Origin: Cognatundibacterium squillarum
GTDB taxonomy: Bacteria; Pseudomonadota; Gammaproteobacteria; Burkholderiales; Burkholderiaceae_D
Length of the DNA: 64,000 nucleotides
Assembly: GCF_014652435.1 (NCBI RefSeq)
Contig: NZ_BMYU01000003.1
Coordinates: 62,001-126,000 of the forward strand
Direction of reading: 5' to 3'
The position numbers were made by a program, and so were the translations under genes. Numbering within the stretch: position 1 is the stretch's first letter; each line of letters begins with the position of its first letter. The notes below the pieces were generated by a model that worked only from the letters and a program-made list of their open reading frames with translations, ran no database searches and was not told the DNA's origin. Below, piece after piece: positions 1 to 8,576 of this stretch.

Positions 1-1
1 C

Positions 2-808
2 GACCGCGAACGCTATCTGGCGCTGACGCGCCGCGTAACCGGTCAGTTAATGGAACAAACCCTGCAAACCTGGCGGCGTTCCGGTTCTGCCTGCCACGGT
101 GCATTAATCTGGTTCTGGAAAGATTTGCGCGAAGGTGCAGGCTGGGGCGTGGTGGATGCGCACGGACAAGCGAAAGCCGCTTACTACTATCTGAAGCGCA
201 GCATGGCAGCCCAAACGGCTTTTCTGACCGATGAAGGTTTAAACGGTCTGGCCTGCCATGTCGTGAATGACAGTGCGCAGACCATGCGCGGCACGCTGAC
301 ACTGCGTTTGCTGCGCTTACCTGCGACGACGACCGCTGAAGTCAGTCTGCCATTGGAACTGGCACCGCACAGTCAGTGGCAGCAGCGAGCCGATGCCTTG
401 CTGCCTTACTTCATGGATACCGCGTATGCCTACCGCTTCGGGCCGGTCAGCCATCAGGTCGCCGCCGTACACTGGCAGGCTGAAGACGACGCGGCAGGCA
501 GCATTGCAGGCTATGCATTTCCGGCTGGCCATGTGTTACCTGCCGAGTCGCAAGCCAGCGTAACACTGCAAGTTATTGATCAGACAGCACAGCAAGCGCA
601 GATTCGTCTGTGCAGCGACCGCTTCCTGCAGGCGGTGCATCTGCAGGCAAACGGCGTGCAGTGCAGTGACAATTATTTCCATTTATATCCGGGCGTGCCG
701 CATACGCTGCAGCTGTCCGGCGCTGCTGCCAACACCCGTTTGCAACTGAGTGCGCTGAATCTGAACGGCGTGCTGAAACTGGCCTTCCCTGCGGAGGCCG
801 CAACGTGA
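2..808 (+). CDS. GH2 beta-mannosidase-like glycoside hydrolase, C-terminal part
   Basis: The reading frame is open from the first base, so this is the 3' end of a longer gene. The visible start has the end of a TIM-barrel and its link to the C-terminal sandwich domains: 'GALIWFWKDL' followed by 'GWGVVDAHGQAKAAYYYLKR'. This matches the family pattern in beta-mannosidases of glycoside hydrolase family 2 (Trp-rich strand, then 'GWG.(I/V)D..G..K..YY.LKR'). The remaining roughly 200 residues look like beta-sandwich domains. The catalytic glutamates would lie upstream of the window. The stop codon overlaps the GTG start of the next gene (GTGA), which suggests co-transcription with the double hydrolase. 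The substrate is inferred only from the family; a role in trimming or making an exopolysaccharide is a guess from context. Confidence 0.7.
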   Translation, partial: DRERYLALTRRVTGQLMEQTLQTWRRSGSACHGALIWFWKDLREGAGWGVVDAHGQAKAAYYYLKRSMAAQTAFLTDEGLNGLACHVVNDSAQTMRGTLTLRLLRLPATTTAEVSLPLELAPHSQWQQRADALLPYFMDTAYAYRFGPVSHQVAAVHWQAEDDAAGSIAGYAFPAGHVLPAESQASVTLQVIDQTAQQAQIRLCSDRFLQAVHLQANGVQCSDNYFHLYPGVPHTLQLSGAAANTRLQLSALNLNGVLKLAFPAEAAT

Positions 809-2583
809 CCACCATGTTTCATCCTCCTGCTGCACAGGCTTTCTGGCTGGGCGACGCTGCCGCACCGATGCTCGCGCATTATCATCCGGCGCAACACAAC
901 AGCAAACTCAGCCGCCGCTGCGGCGTGGTGCTGTGCGCACCGTTCGGCCATGAATACATGGTCAGTTATCTGTCACTGCGTATGCTGGCAGCACGCTTAT
1001 CAGCGGCCGGTTTTGATGTCCTGAGTTTTGATTACCAAAATACCGGTGATGCTGCCGACATCAGCAGCGCACAGATTGCGGCATGGCAGGACAATATCCG
1101 CACCGCCGCTGCGTGGCTGCGTGAACAGGCGCAGGTACAGCATTTGTGTCTGGCCGGTTTGCGCTTCGGCGCTTTGCTGGCAGCCAGTGTCAGTGCGGAT
1201 TGCCGCGCTGATGGCTTATTGCTGTGTGCACCGGTGATCAGTGGCCGTGCCTATGCGCGCGAATTGCAGGTGCTGCGCAATATGGGTTTGCCGGAAGAAG
1301 TACTGGCTACCATGTCGGCCGAAGAGCTGACCGGATATACCTTTCCGCAAGAAACCCGCAGCGCAATGGCCGCGCTGGATCTGAAAAAAATGGCGGTACC
1401 GGCGTGTCCGGTATTACTGCTGAGCCGCGATGATATTGAAGGTCAGGAAGCCGCACTGGCTGCGCAATGGCAGCAGCAACATGATGCAGTCAGCTTTTCT
1501 GCAGTGCCCGGCTATCAGGCCATGATGCAGGTGGACGCGCACAGCAGCGTGGTACCGCATGCGATGTGGCAGCATTGTACAGACTGGCTGAGCAGCCAGT
1601 TTCCGGAAATACATGCAGCGACGACAGCCCCGAAATTAACCGCATCTGCCAACGAAGCACAATGGCTGCAGAGCGCAATCGCTGTCCATGAACAGATCGT
1701 GCATTTCGACGGCATGGAAGGTGTGCTGAGTCTGCCGCAAGAACCGGATACACGCAAACCTGCAGTGATTCTGTGCAATATTGGTGCTAATCACCGTACC
1801 GGTAATCACCGTCTGTATGTGAAGCTGGCTCGCGCCCTGATACAGCAAGGCTTCACTGTGCTGCGCTTCGATAAATCCGGTATCGGTTACAGCCGCGCTA
1901 CCGCAGCGGGTAATCATAATGATGTGCATGCCGCTGATGGTGTTGCGGACATCCGTGCGGCGATGGATTTTCTGGAGCAGCAGGGTTATCAGGAATTTGT
2001 GCTCGGTGGTTTGTGTTCCGGCGCTTACTTCGCATACAGCACCAGTCTGGCAGACAAACGTATCTGCGGTCTGATGCTGATGAATCAGCTGGTGTATGTC
2101 TGGAATCCGGAAGAAACCATAGAACAGCGACGCCAGACGTCGATTAAATCGTCCAGTTTTTACGTCAAAGCATTGCGTGATCCGGCCACATGGAAACGCT
2201 TGTTCAGCGGCGATATCCATTTCGGTCTGATCTTTTCCAAACTGACCGGCCGCATTCTGAAACGGCTGGCGGCGATTGCGCACAAGCTGACAGAAAACTG
2301 GTTGCCGGTTCCGTTCTTACTGAGCCCGGAAGCCCGCCATCTGCGTGCATTTTGTGCGCTGGGCAAGCATGTGCTGATGGTGATGGATGCCGGCGATGCC
2401 AGCGTGGATCTGATGACAGAAAAATTCGGGCGGCACGCTGCGCTGCTAAGACGCAGCAGCCGCTTTGATATGCGGATACTGCGCGGCGCGGATCACACAT
2501 TCACGCCGCTGGATGCTCAGCAAAAAGTAATCAGCTATCTGACGAAACAGCTGCAGCAGCGTTTTGGCGATTCCGCTGCATAG
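805..2583 (+). CDS. Double-domain alpha/beta hydrolase resembling exosortase-A-associated hydrolases
   Basis: A 592-residue protein with two consecutive alpha/beta-hydrolase folds. Each begins with a core strand (VVLCAPFG near residue 41; VILCNIGAN near 321), followed by a 'GF.VL.FD' strand and a nucleophile elbow. The first elbow reads GLRFG with Arg at residue 120 where Ser is expected. The second reads GLCSG with Cys at residue 404 and a plausible late catalytic His at 564 (GADHTF). The GLRxG elbow is typical, in my knowledge, of exosortase A system-associated hydrolase 2. The start is a GTG overlapping the previous stop, with GGAGG seven bases upstream. The 3' end overlaps the convergent flippase gene by 53 bp. 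Likely role: an accessory esterase or thioesterase for polysaccharide or lipid handling; the exact substrate is unknown. Confidence 0.75.
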   Translation: MTTMFHPPAAQAFWLGDAAAPMLAHYHPAQHNSKLSRRCGVVLCAPFGHEYMVSYLSLRMLAARLSAAGFDVLSFDYQNTGDAADISSAQIAAWQDNIRTAAAWLREQAQVQHLCLAGLRFGALLAASVSADCRADGLLLCAPVISGRAYARELQVLRNMGLPEEVLATMSAEELTGYTFPQETRSAMAALDLKKMAVPACPVLLLSRDDIEGQEAALAAQWQQQHDAVSFSAVPGYQAMMQVDAHSSVVPHAMWQHCTDWLSSQFPEIHAATTAPKLTASANEAQWLQSAIAVHEQIVHFDGMEGVLSLPQEPDTRKPAVILCNIGANHRTGNHRLYVKLARALIQQGFTVLRFDKSGIGYSRATAAGNHNDVHAADGVADIRAAMDFLEQQGYQEFVLGGLCSGAYFAYSTSLADKRICGLMLMNQLVYVWNPEETIEQRRQTSIKSSSFYVKALRDPATWKRLFSGDIHFGLIFSKLTGRILKRLAAIAHKLTENWLPVPFLLSPEARHLRAFCALGKHVLMVMDAGDASVDLMTEKFGRHAALLRRSSRFDMRILRGADHTFTPLDAQQKVISYLTKQLQQRFGDSAA

Positions 2584-3841
2584 TCGGCAGGATATAGCGC
2601 CAGACCACCACGGTTTCGAAAATCTCCACCGCAATCAGTGCCACAATCGCTCCCGCCGCTGCCAGATACGGCAGCGTTGCGGTGGTGATACCAATCACCA
2701 GCAGCAAAGTCACTGTGCCGAGGAAAAACATCGAACGGAATTCGCCGCCGCTCATCAGCCATGATGTGCCGATGGTGCGCGCCGAATTCACCGCAAAGTA
2801 TGCGCCCCACAGCATGATCAGCGGGTCCAGTCCGTCGTATTTATTGCCGATCACATGACGCTCCAGCCACGGCAGCGTCAGCAGCATAAAGCCGACATAC
2901 ATCAGCACCACTGCTTCGATACCGGCCAGTGAAAACCAGGTCAGCTTGCGCAAGCCAGGCCAGTCATGCGCCGCCATCAGGCGCGCCGCTTCCGGCCTTG
3001 CCACACGCACCCATGCTGCCACCGCCAGCGGAATCGGCATTAACAATAAACGCGCTGCATTCAGGTCTGCGATCGCACTCAGACCCAGCCAGATACCGGA
3101 CAGGTAGATATAACTGTAATTCGATAACCAGCCGACAATCACACCGGCCACAGCCCAGCGGCCATGTCCCTGAATTTCAGTCTGATGGTTTTGCAGAATA
3201 ATGCTGTCTTCGTCGCTGATGGCTGTATCGCCACCGGTCAGCTGTATCAGGCGCTGCCTTCCGAACAATGCACACAGGGCAGAACAGCCTGCCAGCATGA
3301 ACATAATCGGTGCCACCGCCATATCACCTTCATGATACAGCCATGCCAGACCTCCCAGCACCGCAACCACATACACGATGTCCTGACGCAGTACGCTGCG
3401 GATATCGGACATAATAAAGCCAACGGTACGTCCGTATTCACGCAAACCGTTACCAATGACATACGCGCCGAAAGCTGCGCCGAGCAGTAAGGCTTTATCC
3501 GCATGATGCGTGGCCGCCGGTACAAATTCGACAATCAGAAATGCGGTCAGCCCCATCAGCACTGTCCAGAAAATCTGCTTGGCCCAGTAACGGCGCAACA
3601 GATTTTTGCGTGTGCTGGCATGCACTGCGCTGGCGACTGTGGTCAGCGGGCCGGCAATCCAGGAATCGACAATCAGTCCGGCCAGCAAGCCACCGGAATA
3701 CAATTGCCCGTACAAGCCATACTCTTCCTTGGTGGCGAGGCGGATCAGTACCGCTCCGATCAGAAAATTCAGGGCGCTGAGCATGCCCTGATCAATGACC
3801 GATAATACCGAGGCAGAGAGAAATTTTTTATGAAAAGTCAT
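2531..3841 (-). CDS. Polysaccharide flippase, Wzx/MATE-like membrane protein
   Basis: A 436-residue protein with about a dozen hydrophobic segments spread along its whole length. The N-terminus (SVIDQGMLSALNFLIGAVLI) and the spacing of paired helices fit polysaccharide biosynthesis transporters of the MOP superfamily (Wzx/RfbX type). Such proteins flip undecaprenyl-linked oligosaccharide repeats across the inner membrane. The gene is convergent with the alpha/beta hydrolase and their last 53 bases overlap, so the C-terminal residues are encoded opposite the hydrolase C-terminus. Its neighbours (GH2 enzyme, double hydrolase) support an exopolysaccharide or O-antigen locus continuing beyond the left edge. 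Assignment to the superfamily is firm; the glycan carried cannot be inferred. Confidence 0.75.
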   Translation of the reverse strand: MTFHKKFLSASVLSVIDQGMLSALNFLIGAVLIRLATKEEYGLYGQLYSGGLLAGLIVDSWIAGPLTTVASAVHASTRKNLLRRYWAKQIFWTVLMGLTAFLIVEFVPAATHHADKALLLGAAFGAYVIGNGLREYGRTVGFIMSDIRSVLRQDIVYVVAVLGGLAWLYHEGDMAVAPIMFMLAGCSALCALFGRQRLIQLTGGDTAISDEDSIILQNHQTEIQGHGRWAVAGVIVGWLSNYSYIYLSGIWLGLSAIADLNAARLLLMPIPLAVAAWVRVARPEAARLMAAHDWPGLRKLTWFSLAGIEAVVLMYVGFMLLTLPWLERHVIGNKYDGLDPLIMLWGAYFAVNSARTIGTSWLMSGGEFRSMFFLGTVTLLLVIGITTATLPYLAAAGAIVALIAVEIFETVVVWRYILPTMQRNRQNAAAAVSSDS

Positions 3842-3937
3842 GCGCTTGCGTTAACATCGTCCTATGCCCGCTGACGGGCACTGCGCCGCACATTTCATGT
3901 GCCCGGCCGGAACAAAGATTGAATAAATTACACTTTT

Positions 3938-4654
3938 ATGAAAATACTAAGTAACAACAACGACACAGCACTGGTCTTATTCAGTGGTGGTCAGGATTCT
4001 ACTACGTGCCTTGCCTGGGCATTGTCACGTTATGCACGCGTTGAAACAATTGGTTTCGATTATGGACAAAGACATGCCATTGAGTTAACCGTCCGCCCGG
4101 CACTGTTGGAAAAAATGCGTACATTCTCGCCGGAATGGGCCGCACGCCTCGGCGAAGATCACATGATAGACCTGTCGCTGATTTCGCAGTTATCGCATAC
4201 CGCAATGACCGAAGATATCGCAATTGAAATGCAGGCCAACGGTTTGCCAAATACTTTCGTACCCGGCCGTAACCTGATGTTCATGATGGTGGCTGCCACA
4301 CTGGCGGTGCGCCGTGGTCTGAATGTGCTGGTCGGCGGCATGTGTGAAACCGATTTTTCCGGCTATCCGGATTGCCGTGATGACACCATGAAAGCGCTGC
4401 AGGTTGCACTGAATCTGGGCATGGCAACCCGCATGAAGCTGGAAACCCCGCTGATGTGGATTGATAAATCCCAGACCTGGGAACTGGCAGAAGATCTGGG
4501 TGGCGCGGCGCTGGTGGATCTGATCCGTCAGGATACCCATACCTGCTATCTGGGTGAGCGCGGCGCACTGCATGACTGGGGCCATGGCTGCGGTACGTGT
4601 CCGGCCTGTGAACTGCGCGCACGTGGCTATCAGCAATATCGTGACCGCGTGTAA
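3938..4654 (+). CDS. queC: 7-cyano-7-deazaguanine synthase QueC
   Basis: QueC makes preQ0 from 7-carboxy-7-deazaguanine, ammonia and ATP in queuosine biosynthesis. The N-terminal PP-loop '[11 protein letters not shown]' (residues 15-25) and the following 'GFDYGQRH' are diagnostic. The C-terminus has the zinc cysteines: one in 'HTCYLGERG' and three in '[11 protein letters not shown]'. The 238 residues are near the family length. The gene stands alone: no queD, queE or queF is adjacent. No clear Shine-Dalgarno precedes the ATG. The 96-bp upstream region contains two short perfect hairpins (see findings). Very confident in function. Confidence 0.95.
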   Translation: MKILSNNNDTALVLFSGGQDSTTCLAWALSRYARVETIGFDYGQRHAIELTVRPALLEKMRTFSPEWAARLGEDHMIDLSLISQLSHTAMTEDIAIEMQANGLPNTFVPGRNLMFMMVAATLAVRRGLNVLVGGMCETDFSGYPDCRDDTMKALQVALNLGMATRMKLETPLMWIDKSQTWELAEDLGGAALVDLIRQDTHTCYLGERGALHDWGHGCGTCPACELRARGYQQYRDRV

Positions 4655-4719
4655 GTCTGACGTTAGCTTTCCGATTTAAGCTGACAACATGTTTTTGTGA
4701 ACGGAAAACGGAATCCACC

Positions 4720-5463
4720 ATGCTGATTGCCATGATCACTGATCTGCACGCCAATCTGGAAGCCTTACAGGCTTGTCTGGCGCATGCCGCTGAACGCCGC
4801 GTCAGTCAGTTTGCGTTTCTCGGTGATCTGGTTGGCTACGGGGCGGAACCTGCTGCAGTGACCAGTCTGGTCATGGAATATGCTGCGCGAGGTGCCTGGG
4901 TGTTACAGGGCAACCACGATGCAGCATTATTTCAAAGCGATACTTCTTCTATGCATCCGGCTGCGCGGCAGGCGTTGGAATGGACACGTTCGCAACTGAA
5001 TGCTGAGCAATTGTCGTTTTTACGCAATCTGCCTTACCGCATAGAAAAAGACGATTTGCTGCTGGTGCATGCGAACGCATGGGCACCGGAAAAATGGGAA
5101 TACATCGATGGCGTGATGGAAGCGATGCGCAGTATGCACGCCTGCAAAGCGCAGATTACCTTCTGCGGCCACGTGCATATTCCGACGCTGTACCACATGA
5201 CCATGACCGGCAAAACCGGTGAATTTCTGCCAGCACCGGAACATTCCATACCGCTGAGTAAACAGCGCCGCTGGCTGGTGATTCCGGGTTCTGCCGGACA
5301 GCCGCGCGACGGCAATCCTGCCGCTTGTTACGCCACCTTTGATACAGATACACAAGAACTCACGTTTTACCGCGTACCCTACGACTATGAAACCGCCGCC
5401 GGCAAAGTAACTGCCGCCGGCTTACCCGCATCACTGGCAAAACGACTACTGACAGGGGAATAG
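4720..5463 (+). CDS. Calcineurin-like metallophosphoesterase
   Basis: A 247-residue cytoplasmic protein with the full metallophosphoesterase motif series: D.H (ITDLHANLEAL, residues 7-17), GD..GYG (FLGDLVGYG), GNHD (QGNHDAA), a central VHAN and a terminal GHVH. These bind two metal ions and hydrolyse phosphoesters. It belongs to the YfcE/single-domain phosphodiesterase-like branch that is often annotated as a diadenosine tetraphosphatase or protein phosphatase; substrate not determined. A GGAA ribosome site precedes the ATG. Its TAG stop is one base from the ATG of the kinase gene, so the two products are probably made together. That pairing suggests it opposes or modulates the kinase, but this is inference. 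Confidence 0.85.
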   Translation: MLIAMITDLHANLEALQACLAHAAERRVSQFAFLGDLVGYGAEPAAVTSLVMEYAARGAWVLQGNHDAALFQSDTSSMHPAARQALEWTRSQLNAEQLSFLRNLPYRIEKDDLLLVHANAWAPEKWEYIDGVMEAMRSMHACKAQITFCGHVHIPTLYHMTMTGKTGEFLPAPEHSIPLSKQRRWLVIPGSAGQPRDGNPAACYATFDTDTQELTFYRVPYDYETAAGKVTAAGLPASLAKRLLTGE

Positions 5464-5464
5464 T

Positions 5465-6898
5465 ATGCGCGCACCGAGCCTGCAACCCGGTATGGAATTT
5501 GACGGTTACCGTCTGGAAGAAAAATTGCATACCGGCGGCATGGCTGCGCTGTGGCGTGTCACCGATCTGCGCAACCGCCATGCGGGCAAACCCGGCATGG
5601 AAAACGGTGTGCCGCCGCTGATCATGAAAGTCCCGTTGCTGTTTTCCACCGATGATCCGACCGCGATCGTGGCATTTGAAGTCGAACAGATGATTATGCC
5701 GAAACTGAAAGGCCCGCATGTGCCGCGCTATTTCGGTTCCGGTGACTTTGATGCGCAGCCGTATATCGTGATGGAACAGATTGCCGGTGAATCTTTACGC
5801 GCCCGCTTCGACCGTTCACCGCTGCCGCTGGAAGAAGTGGTGCAGGCCGGAATTCAGGTCGCGTATGCACTGCATGATTTACATCGCCAGCATGTGATTC
5901 ATCTGGATATCAAACCCAGCAATATCATGTTCCGCGGACCGATTGCGGTGCTGATTGATTTCGGTTTATCGCGCCACGATAAACTGCCGGATTTGCTGGA
6001 TGAAGAATTCCGCCTGCCGATGGGAACCGGCCCGTATATCTCGCCGGAGCAAGTGCTGGGTGTGCGTAATGAACCGCGCAGCGATTTGTTTGCACTGGGC
6101 GTGCTGATGTATCACCTTGCCACCGGCGAGCGTCCGTTCGGCCACCCGACTTCCGTCGCCGGTCTGAAAAAACGTTTATACCGTGACCCGATCCCGCCGC
6201 GCTCACACCGGCCGGATTTACCACCGTGGTTTCAGGAAATCGTTCTGCGCTGTCTGGAAGTGCAGCCGTCCGACCGTTTTGATACCGCTGCCCAGCTGGG
6301 TTTTTTACTGCAGAATCCGGACCAGATTCCACTGACCGAACGGGCAGAAAAACAATCGCAGGATGGCTTGTTATCGGTGATGAAACGCCGCCTGAAAGCC
6401 GCCGGTAAAGAACCTGTGCTTGGTCACAGTATTTCAGAACAGTTAGCCAAATCGCCGATGATTGTGGTGGCGCTGGATTTAACCCACGGCACGGAAGCAC
6501 TGGCAGAAAGCCTGCGTTCCGTCACGCGCCGTATGCTGCAAACCGAACCCGGCGCGCGGCTGGCCTGCCTGACAGTGCGCAAAACCAGCCGCATCGGCAT
6601 GGACGAAAGCCTGATACAGCAAGGGGAAAATATTCACGTCAAACAACTGGTGGAATTAAAACACTGGGCGCGGCCTTTGCAACTGAGCGCCGGAAAAATC
6701 ACGTATCACGTGCTGGAAGCACCGGATACCGCCGGTGCAATTATTGACTATGCGCAGGCAAATGAAGTCGATCACATCATCATCGGTTCACGCGGCAGTT
6801 CTGCGATCCGCCGATATCTGGGCAGCGTGTCAGCGCAAGTGGTAGCGGAAGCGAACTGTACCGTGACCGTGGTCAAAACACCGGATCAGAAGTCCTGA
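5465..6898 (+). CDS. Ser/Thr protein kinase fused to a universal stress protein domain
   Basis: A 477-residue two-domain protein. Residues about 13-280 are a Hanks-type kinase: glycine loop LHTGGMAALW, ATP lysine K55 (IMKVPL), catalytic loop HLDIKPSN with D148, DFG at 165-167 and SPEQ near 194. The usual HRD Arg is Leu, making it a non-RD kinase. Residues about 328-473 are a universal stress protein domain ending with a G-x2-G...GS nucleotide-binding motif (GSRG at 441, G453-S). No transmembrane segment or PASTA domain is seen, so it is likely cytosolic. AGGGGA lies before the start and the upstream phosphoesterase gene ends one base earlier. Likely role: stress-linked phosphorylation with adenine nucleotide sensing by the USP domain. 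Confidence 0.88.
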   Translation: MRAPSLQPGMEFDGYRLEEKLHTGGMAALWRVTDLRNRHAGKPGMENGVPPLIMKVPLLFSTDDPTAIVAFEVEQMIMPKLKGPHVPRYFGSGDFDAQPYIVMEQIAGESLRARFDRSPLPLEEVVQAGIQVAYALHDLHRQHVIHLDIKPSNIMFRGPIAVLIDFGLSRHDKLPDLLDEEFRLPMGTGPYISPEQVLGVRNEPRSDLFALGVLMYHLATGERPFGHPTSVAGLKKRLYRDPIPPRSHRPDLPPWFQEIVLRCLEVQPSDRFDTAAQLGFLLQNPDQIPLTERAEKQSQDGLLSVMKRRLKAAGKEPVLGHSISEQLAKSPMIVVALDLTHGTEALAESLRSVTRRMLQTEPGARLACLTVRKTSRIGMDESLIQQGENIHVKQLVELKHWARPLQLSAGKITYHVLEAPDTAGAIIDYAQANEVDHIIIGSRGSSAIRRYLGSVSAQVVAEANCTVTVVKTPDQKS

Positions 6899-6945
6899 AT
6901 CCGCGCTGTGTTTGCGGCAAAACGTCAACGACCTGAATCGATTGA

Positions 6946-6969
6946 TTTATCAATCAATAAATTGATAAA
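6946..6969. other. AT-rich inverted repeat between convergent genes
   Basis: TTTATCAAT and ATTGATAAA form a 9-bp stem with a 6-base loop just before the stop codon of the binding-protein gene and 47 bp after the kinase gene. It contains little G or C, so it is a poor classical terminator, but it lies where one is expected for both genes. Confidence 0.35.
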
Positions 6970-8226
6970 TTATTTCGCAGTTTCTTCCGTACGGCCTTTA
7001 CGTGCACGGAATTCCACAGCGGCTGCAGCATCTTCGCGGTAAGAAAACCGGACTTGTCCGCGCCAGAATTCCGCAATCACCAGCATGCCGGCGGAAATCG
7101 CATCATGCTCATAACGCGAAAACGGTTTCTGATAACGGCTGATCAGCGTGCCCTGCACTTCACCCTGCAAGTCCTCCAGCGCATCGCGGATTTTTTCCGG
7201 CTCCGTGGTTTGCGCCTGCTGCACGGCTGCGCGCAGTATCTGCAAGGCATCATAGGTTTGCGCTGCGATGGCCGCTGCCGGTGCCGAACGGCCGCCGTTA
7301 CTTTGCTGATACGATTGCGTGAATTGTTTGCTGCGCGCGGAATCATGTTCCAGATAACTGAGCGGCATCCGCACGCCTTCGGCACTGTCGCGTGCCAGAC
7401 TGGTGAAGCTGCGCGTTGCCAGTGCCGCACTGCCTGCCATCGGCAGCACAAAGCGGCTGCGCTGCAACTGATCTGCGACCATCGCTGCCGTTGCCGGTTT
7501 GCCGTACACCAGCACCATGCGGGCACCGGCACTGTTAATCTGACGCAGCAATGCGGAACCATCATGCGGCCCCTGTCCCAGTGACACCGTCACCACCGGC
7601 TGCACATGACGGCGCGTCATTTCATTCAGCAGACTTTCTTTGCCTGCCAGCCCTTCCGGGCTCTGGTCATGCAGCAAAGCAATCGCTGTGATTTTGCGTT
7701 TATCCAGAATGTCATGCAGCAAGGCTTCCTGCTGCACGCTGTCGCTGGCAGCAACGCGGAATACAAAACTGTCCGGTAAAGCCGGTGGCATCCAGGATTG
7801 CGGCAAGACATTGCCGCTGGCGGCGGTCAGTAACAAGGGAATACGTGCTTCCTGACATACCGGTGCGGCCTGCATCGCGCTGGCGGTATCGGATAAACCA
7901 ATCACTGCCACGACTTTATCTTTTTCGATCAGTTCACGGGTCAGCACCGAGGTCTGACCGGCATTCGACTGATCATCTTTTTCCACCAGCTCAACCTGAC
8001 GACCGAGAAAGCCGCCCTGACGGTTAATCTCCAGCACGAAGGTGCGCGCCGCTCCGCGCATGCTCTCGCCGGCGGCGGTATCCGGTTTGCCGGACAGCGA
8101 GGCGATCAGGCCGATGCGGATCTTTGCTTCCTGCGCTGCAGCCAGCGGACTCAGGGTCATCGCTGCCAGCACACAGGGCAGCAGCATCAGTAACTGACGT
8201 CGGGAGCGAAGCGGTAAGGTCTTCAT
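6970..8226 (-). CDS. ABC transporter substrate-binding protein, branched-chain amino acid (Leu/Ile/Val) type
   Basis: From the ATG at 8226 the protein begins MKTLPLRSRRQLLMLLP, a cleavable export signal ending near AAAQEAK, followed by 'IRIGLIASLSGKPDTAAGESMRGAARTFV', the opening of type I periplasmic binding proteins of the LivJ/Peripla_BP_6 family. Mature features include 'VVAVIGLSDTASAM' and a 'GSALLRQINSAGARMVLVYG' region that fits the two-lobed fold. A longer frame extends to 8310, but its first 28 residues do not look like part of a signal peptide, so I prefer 8226. No permease or ATPase genes are adjacent, so this is an orphan binding protein; the ligand is unknown. Located in the periplasm. 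Confidence 0.8.
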   Translation of the reverse strand: MKTLPLRSRRQLLMLLPCVLAAMTLSPLAAAQEAKIRIGLIASLSGKPDTAAGESMRGAARTFVLEINRQGGFLGRQVELVEKDDQSNAGQTSVLTRELIEKDKVVAVIGLSDTASAMQAAPVCQEARIPLLLTAASGNVLPQSWMPPALPDSFVFRVAASDSVQQEALLHDILDKRKITAIALLHDQSPEGLAGKESLLNEMTRRHVQPVVTVSLGQGPHDGSALLRQINSAGARMVLVYGKPATAAMVADQLQRSRFVLPMAGSAALATRSFTSLARDSAEGVRMPLSYLEHDSARSKQFTQSYQQSNGGRSAPAAAIAAQTYDALQILRAAVQQAQTTEPEKIRDALEDLQGEVQGTLISRYQKPFSRYEHDAISAGMLVIAEFWRGQVRFSYREDAAAAVEFRARKGRTEETAK

Positions 8227-8389
8227 AGCGTGGAGGCAAGTGGCAGCAAAACAATGCAAGATTACCATGTGATGCATGATCAGGTCACAACAGGGATTGT
8301 GATGCCGCAAACTTTGACGCAGGCTATCCCTGCGGCATCCGGCTGACCTGAGAGCGCTTCAGGCTGAAGCGTATGCAAGTCACCCGAAC

Positions 8390-8484
8390 TGTGCAGCCAT
8401 CGTCATTTACCATTTTCTGAAGCCCGGACTTTCTGCCGGTGACCGCCGGATCGCTGTGCTGAACACCGCATTTGCGGCATTTTC
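8390..8484 (+). repeat. Copy 1 of the dispersed 65-bp-period intergenic repeat
   Basis: The 95-bp element opens with TGTGCAG at 8390 and restarts with TGTGCTG at 8455, exactly 65 bp later. The core CCCGGACTTTCTGCCGGTGA is shared with the other five copies. It lies between the stop of phnM and the start of the binding-protein gene, both on the minus strand. Confidence 0.85.
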
Positions 8485-8525
8485 GTGGCCTGCAGAGCTG
8501 GCTGAGCAAATTTGCCCGACAGCAA

Positions 8526-8551
8526 AACAAAAAGCCGCGCAGCGGCGGCTT
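8526..8551 (-). terminator. Rho-independent terminator of phnM
   Basis: Read on the minus strand, AAGCCGC and GCGGCTT pair around a short loop and are followed by a T-rich tract. It sits 26 bp past the phnM stop. Confidence 0.8.
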
Positions 8552-8576
8552 CGGTCTGAAAAAATGAAGCGACGGA

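Noticed and set aside
1636-2283. 215-codon open frame opposite the double hydrolase
   Set aside because: Composition-driven shadow of a well-supported gene; no domain, no ribosome site, Cys/His-rich random-looking product.
3842-3937. preQ1 riboswitch before queC
   Set aside because: The two hairpins do not match the class I preQ1 pattern I know; kept only as a low-interest finding.
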